Shown one piece after another: positions 24,156 through 35,192 of a DNA stretch of 64,000 bases. The notes beneath the pieces are model-generated. The model made no database searches, was not told the DNA's origin, and was given only the letters and a program-made list of their open reading frames with translations. Each line of letters begins with the position of its first letter. Within the stretch, counting starts at the first letter, position 1. A program made the position numbers and the translations under genes. Source of the DNA: Lasiodiplodia sp. COLG20 (Eukaryota; Ascomycota; Dothideomycetes; Botryosphaeriales; Botryosphaeriaceae); assembly GCA_009801085.1 (NCBI GenBank), contig VNWV01000002.1, positions 2,418,001 through 2,482,000 of the forward strand, in the 5' to 3' direction.

Positions 24156-26815
24156 ATGGCCGTCACCAACGGCAACGGCCTGAACGGCCAACACACCAAC
24201 GGCACCAACGGCACCAATGGATCCCACAAGCACGCAGATACCGGCGACGCCCCTTTGAATGCTATCATCGTCGGCGCTGGCATCGGCGGCTTGACCGCTG
24301 CTATCTATCTACGGCAGCAAGGGCACAGAGTTACCGTGAGTTTCCACATCGATCTCTCGCTGTTAGGGCAATGAAAGTAGGCAGATATGCTAATACCGAT
24401 ACAGGTTCTGGAGCAATCCCGCTTTGCATGCGAGTTGGGCGCGGCGGTGCATCTGGCGCCCAATAGCAACGGCGTGCTCAAGCGTATCGGCATCGACGCA
24501 GAGAAATTCGGCGCTGTTGAGACCGAGTTCCTGACCGAGTACGAGATGGATGGCAAGATCATCCATTCATTGCCTACGGGCGAGATGGGCAAGATGTTCC
24601 AGCATGTACGTTTCTTTTCCTTTTCGTCCTTGTTCATATTTCGTCTTTGACGTTTTGAGTCGAGGATGTGGACTTTTTGGTTAATGAATTGTTCGTGTCC
24701 TTTATAGAAATGGCTCTTGGTGTACCGCGTACATCTGCACGAGGCTCTCAAGAAGCGCGCTATCGAAGCCGAGGGACAAGGTGTTCCTGTCGAGCTGCGC
24801 ACATCAAGCCGAGTTGTCGACGTCGACCCGGCGACCGCGACCGTCACGCTCGAGAACGGAGAGACGGTGCAGGGAGACCTGGTCATCGGCGCAGACGGCG
24901 TTCACGTAAGTTTACTGACTGTTCCCCATCTTATACTCTCTCCCCATATTGCAAAACCCCTCGCTGACATACTTGCCTTTTTCTTTCCTACCAGTCCAAG
25001 GCCCGCCCCAAGGTCCCCGGCGGCGATGTCACCGCCTCACCGTCAAGCAAGAGCGCGTTCCGCTTCCTAGTCCCACGTGATGCGGCGCTGGCAGATCCAC
25101 GCTCAGCAAAGTACGCCGCCAGGGACGGTGAGATGCACATCATCTACGGCTCGGATCGGCGTGTCGTCATTTACCCATGTGCGAACAACACGATGCTCAA
25201 CTTTGTTTGCATTCATCCCAAGGAGGAGAGTGATGCTTCTTCTGATGGTGAGTGGCTCTTTTATCATGTATGAGGAAGCTGGATGCCCCAAAAAGACTAT
25301 TACTCGCTTGGGAGAGTGGGGAGGATAGGTTGGTTGATGAGCTTCACTGACTCCATCTTCAGATTGGAACAAGACGGGCAAGAAGAGCAAACTGCTTGAG
25401 GTCTTCAGCAAGTTCGACCCAGATGTTGTGGCCCTGCTGGATAAAGTCGAGGAGGACACGCTCAAGGTCTGGGAGCTGCTCGATATGGAACCGCTGCCGA
25501 CCTGGGTGAACGAGAAACTCGCTCTGCTGGGTGATGCCGCACACCCTTACCTTCCGCGTAAGTCATCATATTCTGCTTTGCGGTATCTAAAGAATTGGCA
25601 ACTGATGATGCATGTTTATAGACCAGGGCCAGGGTGCTGGTCAAGCCATGGAAGATGCAGCGGCTCTTGCCGTTGTCCTGCCTGAGGGGACTAAGCCGGA
25701 AGATGTCCCGCAGCGCCTCAAGCTCTACTTTGACTTCCGCTATGAGCGCTGCACGAAGATCCAGCGCTTCTCGCAGCAGGCCGGGAGGGATATCCAGGAC
25801 GAACCCCTTGACAGTAAGCAACTTCGATTGGTCCTTACTGTGGCCATGCTAACTTTGCGTTTTAGTGAACGGCAACTCGACTTACAACTTCAGTCATGAC
25901 GAATGGGACAGTGCGTCGGACAAGTTCAGGCGATGGCAATGGGAGCAGAACCCACACTTGTACTGGCGACAGCCCGTGGTCTTCGGGCCCATGCCGGGTC
26001 CGCGGCAGGACTTTTTCGGCCGGCCGCGCAAGGCAACGCACAGCACGGCGACGACGGCGTCGATCAAGTTCAAGACGTCGGCGACGGTGCTGCAGGGCTT
26101 GTTCCCCAACTCGCAATACCGGTTCGCGAAACCCGGGACCGTGGCGTACGCCAGCTTCTCGCAGACGACGCTGAACAAGATGGACTGGCTGGGCGGCGGA
26201 GGGTACCGCCACTTCGGCCTGTACATTCACGGGGTGCAGTACACGAAGAAAAACGGCGAGACGGTGTCGGGGACGTACATGCCCATTCTGTTTGAGAGCT
26301 TGGCCGACCCGATCGTCAGCGGCCGCGAGGAGCTCGGTATGCCCAAGCTCTACTGCACCATCGATATCCACCGCAGGCACCGTAGCTACCGGTTCCAGAC
26401 GGGCTGGCAGGGGGCCACCTTCGGCGAGATCGCGCTCGAAGGCCTCGAGGAGGTGGACCCGGCCGAGGAGAAGGGAACTATCGGTGGCGAGGCGGACGAC
26501 GGCATCATCGTGTACAGGTACATGCCTGAGGTTTACCACCGCGGCAAGGCGGCGTCGGAGCACACCGTGTTCGTCCCGCACGCCGAGGAGGCGAAGGTGA
26601 TACCGACGACGGTGAAGCGTATGTGGAAGGGAGAGACGGGCAGCGTTAAGTTTGATGCCCTGGATTGGGATGCGCTGCCCACGCTCCATCACATCATCTC
26701 CAGATTGGCGGAGGTACCGGTGTTTGAGGTCGTGGGCGCGAAAGTGGTTGAATCTGAGGGCGTTCCCGATGTGTCAAGCGCGAGGCCCATGGAGGAACTG
26801 GTCCAGAAGGTTTAG
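24156..26815 (+). CDS. FAD-dependent monooxygenase fused to acetoacetate decarboxylase-like domain
   Basis: Predicted two-domain enzyme of about 722 residues from seven exons: 24156-24335, 24405-24605, 24708-24905, 24995-25247, 25363-25557, 25622-25813 and 25866-26815. After an Asn/Gly-rich leader (residues 1-30) comes a group A flavin monooxygenase (salicylate hydroxylase-like): GAGIGG at 40-45, the DG motif GADGVHSKAR near 190 and the GDAAHP flavin motif near 340. These enzymes hydroxylate aromatic rings with NAD(P)H and O2. From about residue 475 to 700 an ADC-like beta-barrel follows, with FAKPGTVAYASFSQTTL, the GREELGMPK segment (Lys567 is where the ADC catalytic Schiff-base lysine is expected) and a C-terminal region similar in spacing. 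The frame is continuous through a single intron, so this is one polypeptide. Oxidative decarboxylation of an aromatic or beta-keto acid is a reasonable guess only. Confidence 0.87.
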
Positions 26816-27169
26816 TTTACAGATAGATTGATTCGTGAAGTGTAATCAAGCGTTGAAATTCCTAAATCGGGTTGGTGAACTTGCACGGAGATAATTGACA
26901 GGATGCCCGCAGTTCCGTAGCAACTACGTAGCTGTTGCCCCACCATCCACATTTGGTAAGCGGGGGACTAGTCGAATCAAAGGGTGGCAGGTCTGGCTTC
27001 CTCCACATCGGAACGTGTCGGCAGTGCCTGGATGCATATCCGAACGAGCGCAACATGTCAAATATAAGCCGACGTAGCTCTTGGGCAGTCGAAATCAGCA
27101 GAATATATCGTTTCACAGTCTCACACGCTCTGGGCAGACGTCCATACCACAATCGCAATCCCATTGACC
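26816..27169. other. Short intergenic region before the cupin gene
   Basis: 354 bp between two plus-strand genes; it holds the monooxygenase 3' UTR and the cupin promoter. No further feature recognised. Confidence 0.5.
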
Positions 27170-27715
27170 ATGTCGACCGGCAAGAACATCCGCGCGACCA
27201 AGCGCTTCATCACCGGCCACGACAAGGACGGCCGAGAAATCTTCCACGACGAGGTGGCCGACGATGCGCCCATGTACTCGCTACCTGGAGATGCCGACTT
27301 CGCCCTCTGCTATGCGACCAAGGGCTACCCAATCGACATGTCGGACAACAAGGACATCGCAACGTACCAGAACTACCTGACGAATCTGCCGGGCATCACG
27401 ATATCGGGCGGGTCGGTGCTGCGCATGGTTGATATGCATCCTGGGGCGACGTCGCCCATGCACCGCACCGTCAGCTTGGACTACGGCGTCGTGCTCGAGG
27501 GCGAAATCGAGCTGATTCTGGACTCGGGCGAGAAGAGAGTCATGAAGAGGGGCGACATCAGCATCCAGCGCGGCACAAATCACGCGTGGCGGAACATGAG
27601 CAAGACGGAGTGGGCGCGCATGCTTTACATTCTGCTGCCGGTGCAGCCCATTAAGATTGGCGACAAGGTGCTGGGCGAGGACAGCAACATTCCGGGCGTC
27701 AGGGCGTCGGACTAG
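27170..27715 (+). CDS. Small cupin-domain protein
   Basis: Single-exon protein of 181 residues with a conserved cupin barrel. ATG 27170 (ACCATGT context) is the first ATG in frame. Cupin motif 1 appears as MHPGATSPMHRTVSLDYGVVLEGEIEL split over residues about 86-112, and motif 2 as GDISIQRGTNHAWRN near 128-142. Metal-binding candidates are the His residues in these motifs (the motif-1 pair is reduced to a single clear HRT histidine and an HPG histidine). Similar small cupins often lie beside flavin monooxygenases in fungal catabolic or secondary-metabolite clusters, and act as isomerases, dioxygenases or decarboxylases. It sits directly downstream of the fused monooxygenase on the same strand. 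The specific reaction is unknown. Confidence 0.88.
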   Translation: MSTGKNIRATKRFITGHDKDGREIFHDEVADDAPMYSLPGDADFALCYATKGYPIDMSDNKDIATYQNYLTNLPGITISGGSVLRMVDMHPGATSPMHRTVSLDYGVVLEGEIELILDSGEKRVMKRGDISIQRGTNHAWRNMSKTEWARMLYILLPVQPIKIGDKVLGEDSNIPGVRASD

Positions 27716-28145
27716 GAAGGTGCAGGCTCGGCGGTGTTTGAGAAGCTCTAGTCGCAGATCAATAGAGTTTTGAACGTAACGCGTGTTCTCGTGTGTGTTG
27801 TGATGCAAAACACAAGGGTGTGTCCTTCGCGACGCGTCCTGCGGCGGTGCATCCGGGGAGGGTGTTCATGTTGCGCGGCCTCGGGCTATGTAGGCGGGGA
27901 AACAGGCGCTTGTGCAGGGCCTGTGAGCGCCGGACAAGGGCCGACCGGTTGTCGCACCCGGAGGCTGCGCACCGATTTCTCATCACTGCATCCTAGCCTT
28001 CCCGGCCAGAGCGGCGCCTCATTGCGGGGGAGCTGCACATCGACACCCAGCTTTGCTTTAAGCTTGTGAGAGGCCCCCGTCTTCTCCATGCACACGATTC
28101 GCCCATCGCCGCGGCCTCTCCTCGCCCACCTTCCCGCCGCACACC
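27716..28145. other. Intergenic between cupin and C2H2/Zn2Cys6 regulator
   Basis: 430 bp of GC-rich DNA, the 3' region of the cupin gene and the promoter of the regulator. Nothing else recognised. Confidence 0.5.
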
Positions 28146-31100
28146 ATGGACTCAACGTCGGCCGAGAGCGACAAGCCGCGCGGTCTTTTCCAGTGCACTG
28201 AGTGCAAACGTTCATATACCCGCGTCGACCACCTGGCCCGCCATGTCCGCTCGCGTTCGTGCCCCTGCGTGCCACGCTCCCACCCCTCGCTGACCGCGTC
28301 CACAGACCTGCAGGAGAAGCCCTTCCAGTGCGACGTGTGTCACAAAGGCTTTGGCAGACCGTACGTCGTCTCTTCCTGTCACCGTCTCTGCGCCCTCGGT
28401 AGCTCATGACTCGCCACACCAGTGACTTGCTGAAGCGCCATGCAACCTGTCACGACACCGACGCCAACGCCAAAAGGCAGAAGCGGACCCTGACCCAGTC
28501 CTCAAGGGTTTCGCAAGCCTGCAAGTCGTGCGCCTACGCTAAGCTAAAGTGCGAGGATGAGAAGCCGTGCAAGCGCTGCCAGAACAAGGGCATCACTTGC
28601 GAATCCAACTCTGACAGCCGCACCTCTGCCTCCGCATCAAACCAGCTACCAGGTGAGAGCAATCTTGAAGAGTCGATGCCGCCAGCTTATCTTTTGGTAG
28701 CGCCCTCTCCCATCCGTCCCGTAGACCAGAGTCAACCTGCTCCCATCGCACCCGTCCCCGTGATGGCCGAGCCTGATCAGGTGAATAACCAAATACCCAC
28801 TCCGAATACTCTGCTCAATGGCTTCGAGATCAGTGGAGACGAGGCTTCAATCTCTGGAACCACCTTCACCCCTTCCATCGCCCCGGACCCCAGTGCTCTA
28901 TCATCATCTTTAACCGTGCATGAGAACAACTTCTACGACTTTCTGCGCAACGTCCTCACTCCCAACAACCCAGGATCACTCAGCCCTACCCATTGGGACT
29001 TCGAGCCCCGAAACATTCTGGATTTCAATGTTGAAGATGACCTCGCGTTCGATGCAAATGACTTCGGCCTTCTGGATGCCTTCAACGGAAAGCCCTTCAA
29101 TACCAGCGAGGATTTTGGCCTATTTCCGCCTACAATCAACCCTCCAAGCGTCAATCCCCCAGCGGCCTCTACTCCTTCAGACTCTGGCCCCCCGAGTGAC
29201 CGCCGACGGGCTGGAATTGGAGCAGAAGCATATCGAAGATCATCCTTTGTTCGCTGGCAGCCAGCACACGAAGGAGCTCATCTCGAAGTGGGCACCATAT
29301 CCACACCGCACGAGGAGGTCGCTTCCCCGGATACACGATACAAGCCTGACCAGCGCATATTAAGCCAGCGGCTTGAACAAAGCTCTCGAGACAGATTGCT
29401 GGCAATAATCCTCAATACTTGTGACTCGACAAACCTAAGCCGTGTAGTTTCGTCCTTTCCCTCTACCGACCTCCTCGACGATTTTCTTCAATGCTTCTTT
29501 GCTCGCGAAGGTCCTAGATTCGATTCGTTCATCCACATACCTACCTTCAATCCAAATACTATCAAATCAGAACTACTTGGCGCCGTAGTTGCCGCAGGAG
29601 CTGTCTCTACAGACATGAAAGCCTTGCAAAAGCTTGGGCACGCCATTCAGGAGGCTGTGCGCATTGCTATCGTGGACGTCATTGAAAGGCGCAACGCCAT
29701 CACGCGAGAACTCTGGGCCATCCAATCGTTTCTACTGATCATCGATGTATTCCTATGGTCTGGCAACAGGCGGAAGATGGAAATTGCAGAGAGCCAACAA
29801 CAACCTTTATGGACGGTGAGGTCCCTAAGGAATCCGTTATACCCAATGCTGACAAATTATCAGATGCTCCGGCGGGCGGGAAGGTTTAAGAAACCCAGGG
29901 GCCCGCCAATTGCACCTCTGCCTGAAGACACGGGTGATGTGCTGCATCAAAAATGGCTCCACTGGGTCGAACAAGAATCTAGCCGACGGCTGGTCTTCCG
30001 CGGTTTTTGCTACGATGCGCAATCTTCTATGTCTCTCCTAGTAAACCCAATCATCTCGTATGGCGAGCTATGCCTTCCATTTCCCGCCGCGAGAGACCTT
30101 TGGACAGCCGAGACTGCTGAGCAATGGAAGGCTGCATACCTTTCTCATCAAGCCGACTCTCCAGCCAGCTCGCTTTGCTTACTCGACTGCCTGAAGGATC
30201 CCAAGCTTGCTGCAGCATTTCCAGGAACGATCGACCATGATTTCTCTGCTCTTATCGTGCTCCATGGCATCTGGGGCATGGTTTGGGAGTTCAACCAGCT
30301 TCAACTCACACTGAAGGCGAACTCAGGCGAATACAACAGCTCGTTGGTTATGAAGCATCGCCACCAGGAGCTCTGTCAAACGGTTCATCACCTTCGCATC
30401 AGCGTCAATTCCTGGCGCGTAACACCGGCTCCAGAGATCACGCTCCTGCTCGAGCTTCAACTACTCTACCTTCACCTCTCTATCGAAGACGTGCAACTAT
30501 TTGCAGGAAAAGAGGATCAGGATGACGCTCGTCGAGTACTGCCCGCACTGCAACAATGGATGCACGATACATACGCCCGCACAGCCGTTTGGCAAGCGGC
30601 GCGCGTACTCAGAGCGGCCAAGACGTTCCCACGCAAGCAACTGCGCAACTTTTGGGCCATCGCCTTGTACCACGCATCTCTGGGGCTTTGGACGTACGGC
30701 ATCATCAAACAGGCCACCGCTAGCGCCTCGGTTTCGGCGACCTGCACGTGCGTATCCATGCCTGGAGGCTTATCAGATGAATTTCATGCTCAAACGGACA
30801 ATAGTGCACTCCCGCAAGCTGCAAGCAGCAGTTCAGCCAGCACACTGGATCCGAGCCTCGGTAGTACGGTCTGGCTCGAAGGCCCGGAGACGCCGGACGT
30901 TCAACGGTTTGTTACACTAGGTCGTGGAAGGCCCGTCATCAGCAGCAGCACGCGAGGCATCGGTGCATCATCCGGAGATCAGCGCCTCGTCCCCTTATCT
31001 GACCCGGAAGCGACGATGAACGTGGTCTTGGACACGCTGCGGAAGAACTTTAGCGCGACCACGAAGGGCCCGCGTGGGGAAGTGATGGACGACCAGCAGG

Positions 31101-31195
31101 AAGCGGGTGCGACGGGCTTGTTGCCGCCTTTGGTTGAGAACTTGGTGCAGTTGATGCGGGATTTGGGCAAAGCGGCGGGTGCTGTGGGGTCTTGA
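28146..31195 (+). CDS. Transcription factor with two C2H2 fingers plus a Zn2Cys6 cluster and fungal-TF domain
   Basis: Nuclear DNA-binding regulator, about 962 residues. Exons: 28146-28254, 28306-28360, 28423-29815 and 29864-31195. The first two introns are required to build the fingers: FQCTECKRSY...HLARH-VRSH and FQCDVCHKGF...LLKRH. Directly after is the Zn2Cys6 cluster CKSCAYAKLKCEDEKPCKRC with the CX2CX6CX5CX2CX6C spacing. The C-terminal two thirds is the fungal-specific transcription factor region (NRRKMEIAES, LRRAGRF and similar segments). The 48-bp intron 29816-29863 is a multiple of three and stop-free, so an unspliced reading inserts 16 extra residues; homologous sequence runs directly from PLWT to MLRRAGRF. 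It is adjacent to the metabolic genes and is a candidate pathway-specific activator. Confidence 0.88.
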
Positions 31196-33250
31196 TGTTT
31201 CAATTTTTTGTCGCGCATTATGCATAGCTTTGGGTTGGCGCACGTAGATGGATGCGGCATTGGAGTTTGGGAAGGTCGGTCTGCATGTGGCCGGATTGGG
31301 AAAGTGATTACGACTAGCTTCTTGAAGGGACCCATATCTTGGGTGGCCGTGGCTCTTCTACGTTTGAAGGTGAGCTAGTCCATACTAAAATCGGTCATGG
31401 AAGAAATAATTCAGTATTTAGACGAGTATTAACGATCCAGTCGATTGGAACATGGTCAAACAAGTCGCGCATCGTGGTTCGTACTGCGCAATTGCACCTC
31501 GTACTCCGGCAGCCCTCGTTCCGTCCAGCCGTACCATCGCTGAACTCTCGGTATAGATCAGTAAGCAAGTTATCTATTACTTTCTCGAGCTAGTTGTCCT
31601 ATGAAATCACCTTGCCCTGTCAAAGTGCAGACGAACTCTACTAGCACGCGCTACCTTGGTACCTGAACACGTTAGCCTTTCCATTTTTGGAATCCATTCG
31701 GCCAGTCCATTCCAACCCCTCTTACTACAACAAGCAACTATTGTCCTGATCATCATGATCATCGTTGTGAATGGATGCAGGGGGGACGCACGGCTTCGGT
31801 AAGCCATGCGGACCACTTCCCGACGGCACCCCTCTCTCAGTTATACCCCGCTTTTCAGGAGTCTTGTAAAGCCACATGTAGGAATGTGGTCTAAGTGTGT
31901 ACGTGCTTTAATGAATAGAGCCACAAATGGCGTTCAGATGTCTCACTTGGCTTCTTCTTGTTTTTTGTCGGTAAGTGATTACGGGCCTAGCGGTAGGTAG
32001 GCTGAGAGCGGGTTGAGGGTGCGGCAGTTATTTGAGTGGAGGTCGGCTTAGCAAATTGAATGAGGTGGGTGGTCGGAGTACAAGCATAAATGAGAACAGG
32101 AGGTTTGTGTTGGGGTGGCATGCTGATGATCTGTATGCGCGGTGTTTGTTGTTGCGGGATCCGGCGGCCGATTGTGAAGAATTTGACCAGATTCTAATAT
32201 AATCATATCCCTGTTATGCATGGTTGAATAAGCAAATCTTTAATAGTAGTCTTTCTCAGGAAACCTACAAATTCCTCACAAACACGATGCAGTGGAGAGC
32301 GGTTTCATGCAAGTGGGAGCTCTGCAATCTTGTTCCATGGCGGCGCGCAGGCGCCAAGATCCTCCCCGTCTACGACCTCATGACAATTCTTTGCTCTCAC
32401 TGCAGCTCAGGCTGAAGATCTTCTGTGCCTGTTCAACCACGCACCCGCAGCCCAATCTAAGGCATACAACGTCCGCCAGCCCAGTCCAAGAAGCGAGTCT
32501 CTCCGCGGCGACGCCCTCGTAGCCCAGCAAGCACTCCTTTCCAGATTTTAATCGTCGATGTCCGCACCCTCACTAAGGGTTCAACACAGTGGCAATCTCA
32601 CTGGTTTCTTCAAGCGTGTCGGTGATGGGTGATACCGCCCTAGCTTAGTTACACGCCACGTGCGACATCTCGCTCGAGCAGACAACTCGCATAATCATGG
32701 GTCATGTCTGGCAGAGAACGTCTGCGACAGACCAAGCCACGCTCACTTGTCACAGTCATTACTCGACTTCCATCTAACATTTTTGCGTCCAAGCCGCTCA
32801 AAATACTAGATGCTAGCCCTCTCAGATCCTTTTGTCGTGTGTGAGTTGGTTGCTCAGAATTTATTCTTTTGACAGTTTTAATTTTCTTCACCTTCACCTC
32901 AAGAGTTGCTCGAAATGATAGAGGTCGATAGAATTTGCACAAGTCTTTCTGTCAGTAATTTGAAACGTGGATTTCATTAGAAAATTTGTGTATTTGTCGA
33001 GCTTCAAAAACAATATCTATAAATTATCTTCTCTTGCTGGAGAACGGTGAACCGATTTTGGCCCGTGCCCATGTGACTTCCTCATTTGACGGAGTGCTTG
33101 CCCTCGCACCTGCCTGCCTAAAAGTCTTGGCACAAACGTAGATTCAAAAGCAGACCCTTCGAAAGCACTTCACCACCTCTCTTCTTCCTCAAACTCTCTT
33201 TCCGACAGCTCGCCTCTCAATCCCGTGGCTCTGCAGCAGCCGATCCCAGA
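31196..33250. other. 2-kb intergenic region
   Basis: No gene recognised. AT-rich in parts; it contains the regulator 3' UTR and, from about 33000, the promoter and CT-rich leader of the ubiquitin-domain gene. It marks a possible distal border of the metabolic cluster. Confidence 0.5.
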
Positions 33251-34781
33251 ATGACGGCAGGAACAAAGCGGCCTGCTTCTGATGATGGCGCTCAGCCGCC
33301 GCACCCGCCGCCTGCCCACAGACCAATGATGTACAACATTGGCACGTACAACATTGGAACGTACACTATTGGCGCTGGAAATGATACTCTCTGCTTCTAC
33401 AACAAAGGCCCCTTCTACAACCCAGGCCGCTTGGGCATCTCGTTCATGCGGACATTGAGAGTATCGGACAACGACCAGGTCCCTCAGCTTCCGCCCGGCT
33501 TCGGTAAATTTCCCTTACACCGTGTCGAGGACTATCCCGAAAGCTTCCCATCTAAGGAGGGTTTCTTCCTACCGATGTATCGTGAGTCACACAGCTTTCC
33601 TCTAGAATGACCCATGGGAAATCAATAGCTGACACTCAGAAGAACGTGAGGCAATGTGGATCAAGTTCGATTCAGGCCAAGCCTTCGCGGTCAAGATCTT
33701 CGTTGGAGGCATAAACGCCGTTTCCGGAGAGCCTCAGAATGAAGACGAGGCTTGTCAGCATCGGCTTCTGGAGAAGTACAAGAAGGGACAATGCATCCAA
33801 GACTACATTGTCTCCCCACAGCAACCTTGGCTGGATGGAATCGCCGATGGGAATGGCACTGTGAGGCAATTTGTTGCCATGCCTCTTGGTAGTGGATATT
33901 CCGTGGAGGCGCAGATTACTGGTGAGGAGGCGAAGGGTGGTATCCAAATACAGGTGACGCCGCAGCATCCGCCTTCAACACTTTCGGGCGTGCGCGACAC
34001 AGACCTCCCTCTATTCCATGTCAAAACGCTCACCGGTAAAACCGTTTCAATCCACACGCCACTGGATACTACCATCAACGAAGTGAAGGAAATCATTCAG
34101 GAGAAAGAGGGGATTCCTCCGGATCAACAACGCCTGTTGTATGCCGGAAAGCAGCTTGAGGATGGAAGAACCCTGGATGACTATGGTATCCAAGAGGTAA
34201 GATAGCCCTTTGCTTAGCTTTTCACAAGTGTGGGGTTAGAATGGGCCACTGATTGATAACTTTAGGGGACCGCCTTGCATCTGATTCTCCGGCTGCGGGG
34301 AGGAGGCGGAGGCGAACTAAGCCTTAGAGATCAAGAGAAGATGGGCATTGCAGCTGGCGGTCGCATCAAACAGTCTATCGCCCGCGACACCACAGTCCCG
34401 ACATATTGGAATGGCACTCGCACCACTGCGGTCAATATCCATATCGTCAACTCCACTGCCTTCAAGCAGATTACTGGCATCGATCCCCCCAAAACGCCCA
34501 TCACGGCCAAGACGTACGAGAAAGCCGGTCTTCCATACTTCGACATTTGGAACGAGAAGCCTTCCGGGATCAAAGGTGACTTCAAGGGCGTCAAGTCCGT
34601 CAACCAGATTGACAAAGAGAGCGACCAGTCCGGTGCTACCAAGGCCGCTATTGAAGAGGTGGAAATCTCGACAAACCATCCGATTGTGAAGCTGGACCGT
34701 CGTGGTGAAAGGCTGGGATTCCGTCACGTGAAGGATCTGGAAGAAGAACTGGAGAAGATGCTCAAAATTTCGGATGTTTAA
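33251..34781 (+). CDS. Protein with an internal ubiquitin domain and conserved flanking domains
   Basis: 467 residues from exons 33251-33581, 33640-34196 and 34266-34781. The N-terminal 110 residues include a YNIGT-type tandem motif. The second exon has a conserved globular region (motifs [15 protein letters not shown] and [17 protein letters not shown]). Residues about 234-309 are a ubiquitin fold very close to ubiquitin itself: [33 protein letters not shown] and LRLRGG. Leu8 and Lys6, 11, 27, 33 and 48 are kept, Ile44 is Leu, Val70 is Ile, and Lys29 and Lys63 are lost. The diglycine is followed by three further Gly and a conserved tail of about 155 residues ([34 protein letters not shown]). 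I recall this architecture from other fungi but no function. It may be cleaved by a deubiquitinase or act as a fixed ubiquitin-like module. Confidence 0.85.
33332..33373 (+). repeat. Tandem YNIGT-type motif
   Basis: Three imperfect five-residue repeats ([15 protein letters not shown]) encoded in a row near the N terminus of the ubiquitin-domain protein. Such Tyr/Asn/Ile/Gly motifs suggest a beta-strand-rich repeat at the N terminus. Confidence 0.75.
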
Positions 34782-35192
34782 TCCATTAAGAGAGGGCTCG
34801 GACCGGACCTGCAGAGTATGCTGTGGTGGCGTCCTATTCGAAGAAAGCGAGTAAGATTTCTTCAAGACCCCTACGACGGAAAAGTAATGGTGGGCTTCCC
34901 TTATTCTGGCTTTTCTTTCTTTTTTCCTTGAATTTCTCCTTGCTATTTTTCAGGTCTATTGCGGCACAATGGGGTCTTCTCGGACCCTTGCGTCCTGATG
35001 AGATTTTCGATCTCTTCTCCTTTTCACAGGAGCCAGTCCACCACCATTCAGTTATTTGCATTGTCTCGGATTAGCGACTTCTAGGACTCTCACACCTGGC
35101 TTGATAGATGGGTTTCGGCTACAATAAAAAGTCCTTTTCAATATCAACATGAATATGTAGGGCGTACATACAGAAAGTCACCCATTCGGGTC
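34782..35192. other. Convergent intergenic region
   Basis: 3' ends of the ubiquitin-domain gene (plus) and a Zn2Cys6 regulator (minus). T-rich, no gene recognised. Confidence 0.5.
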
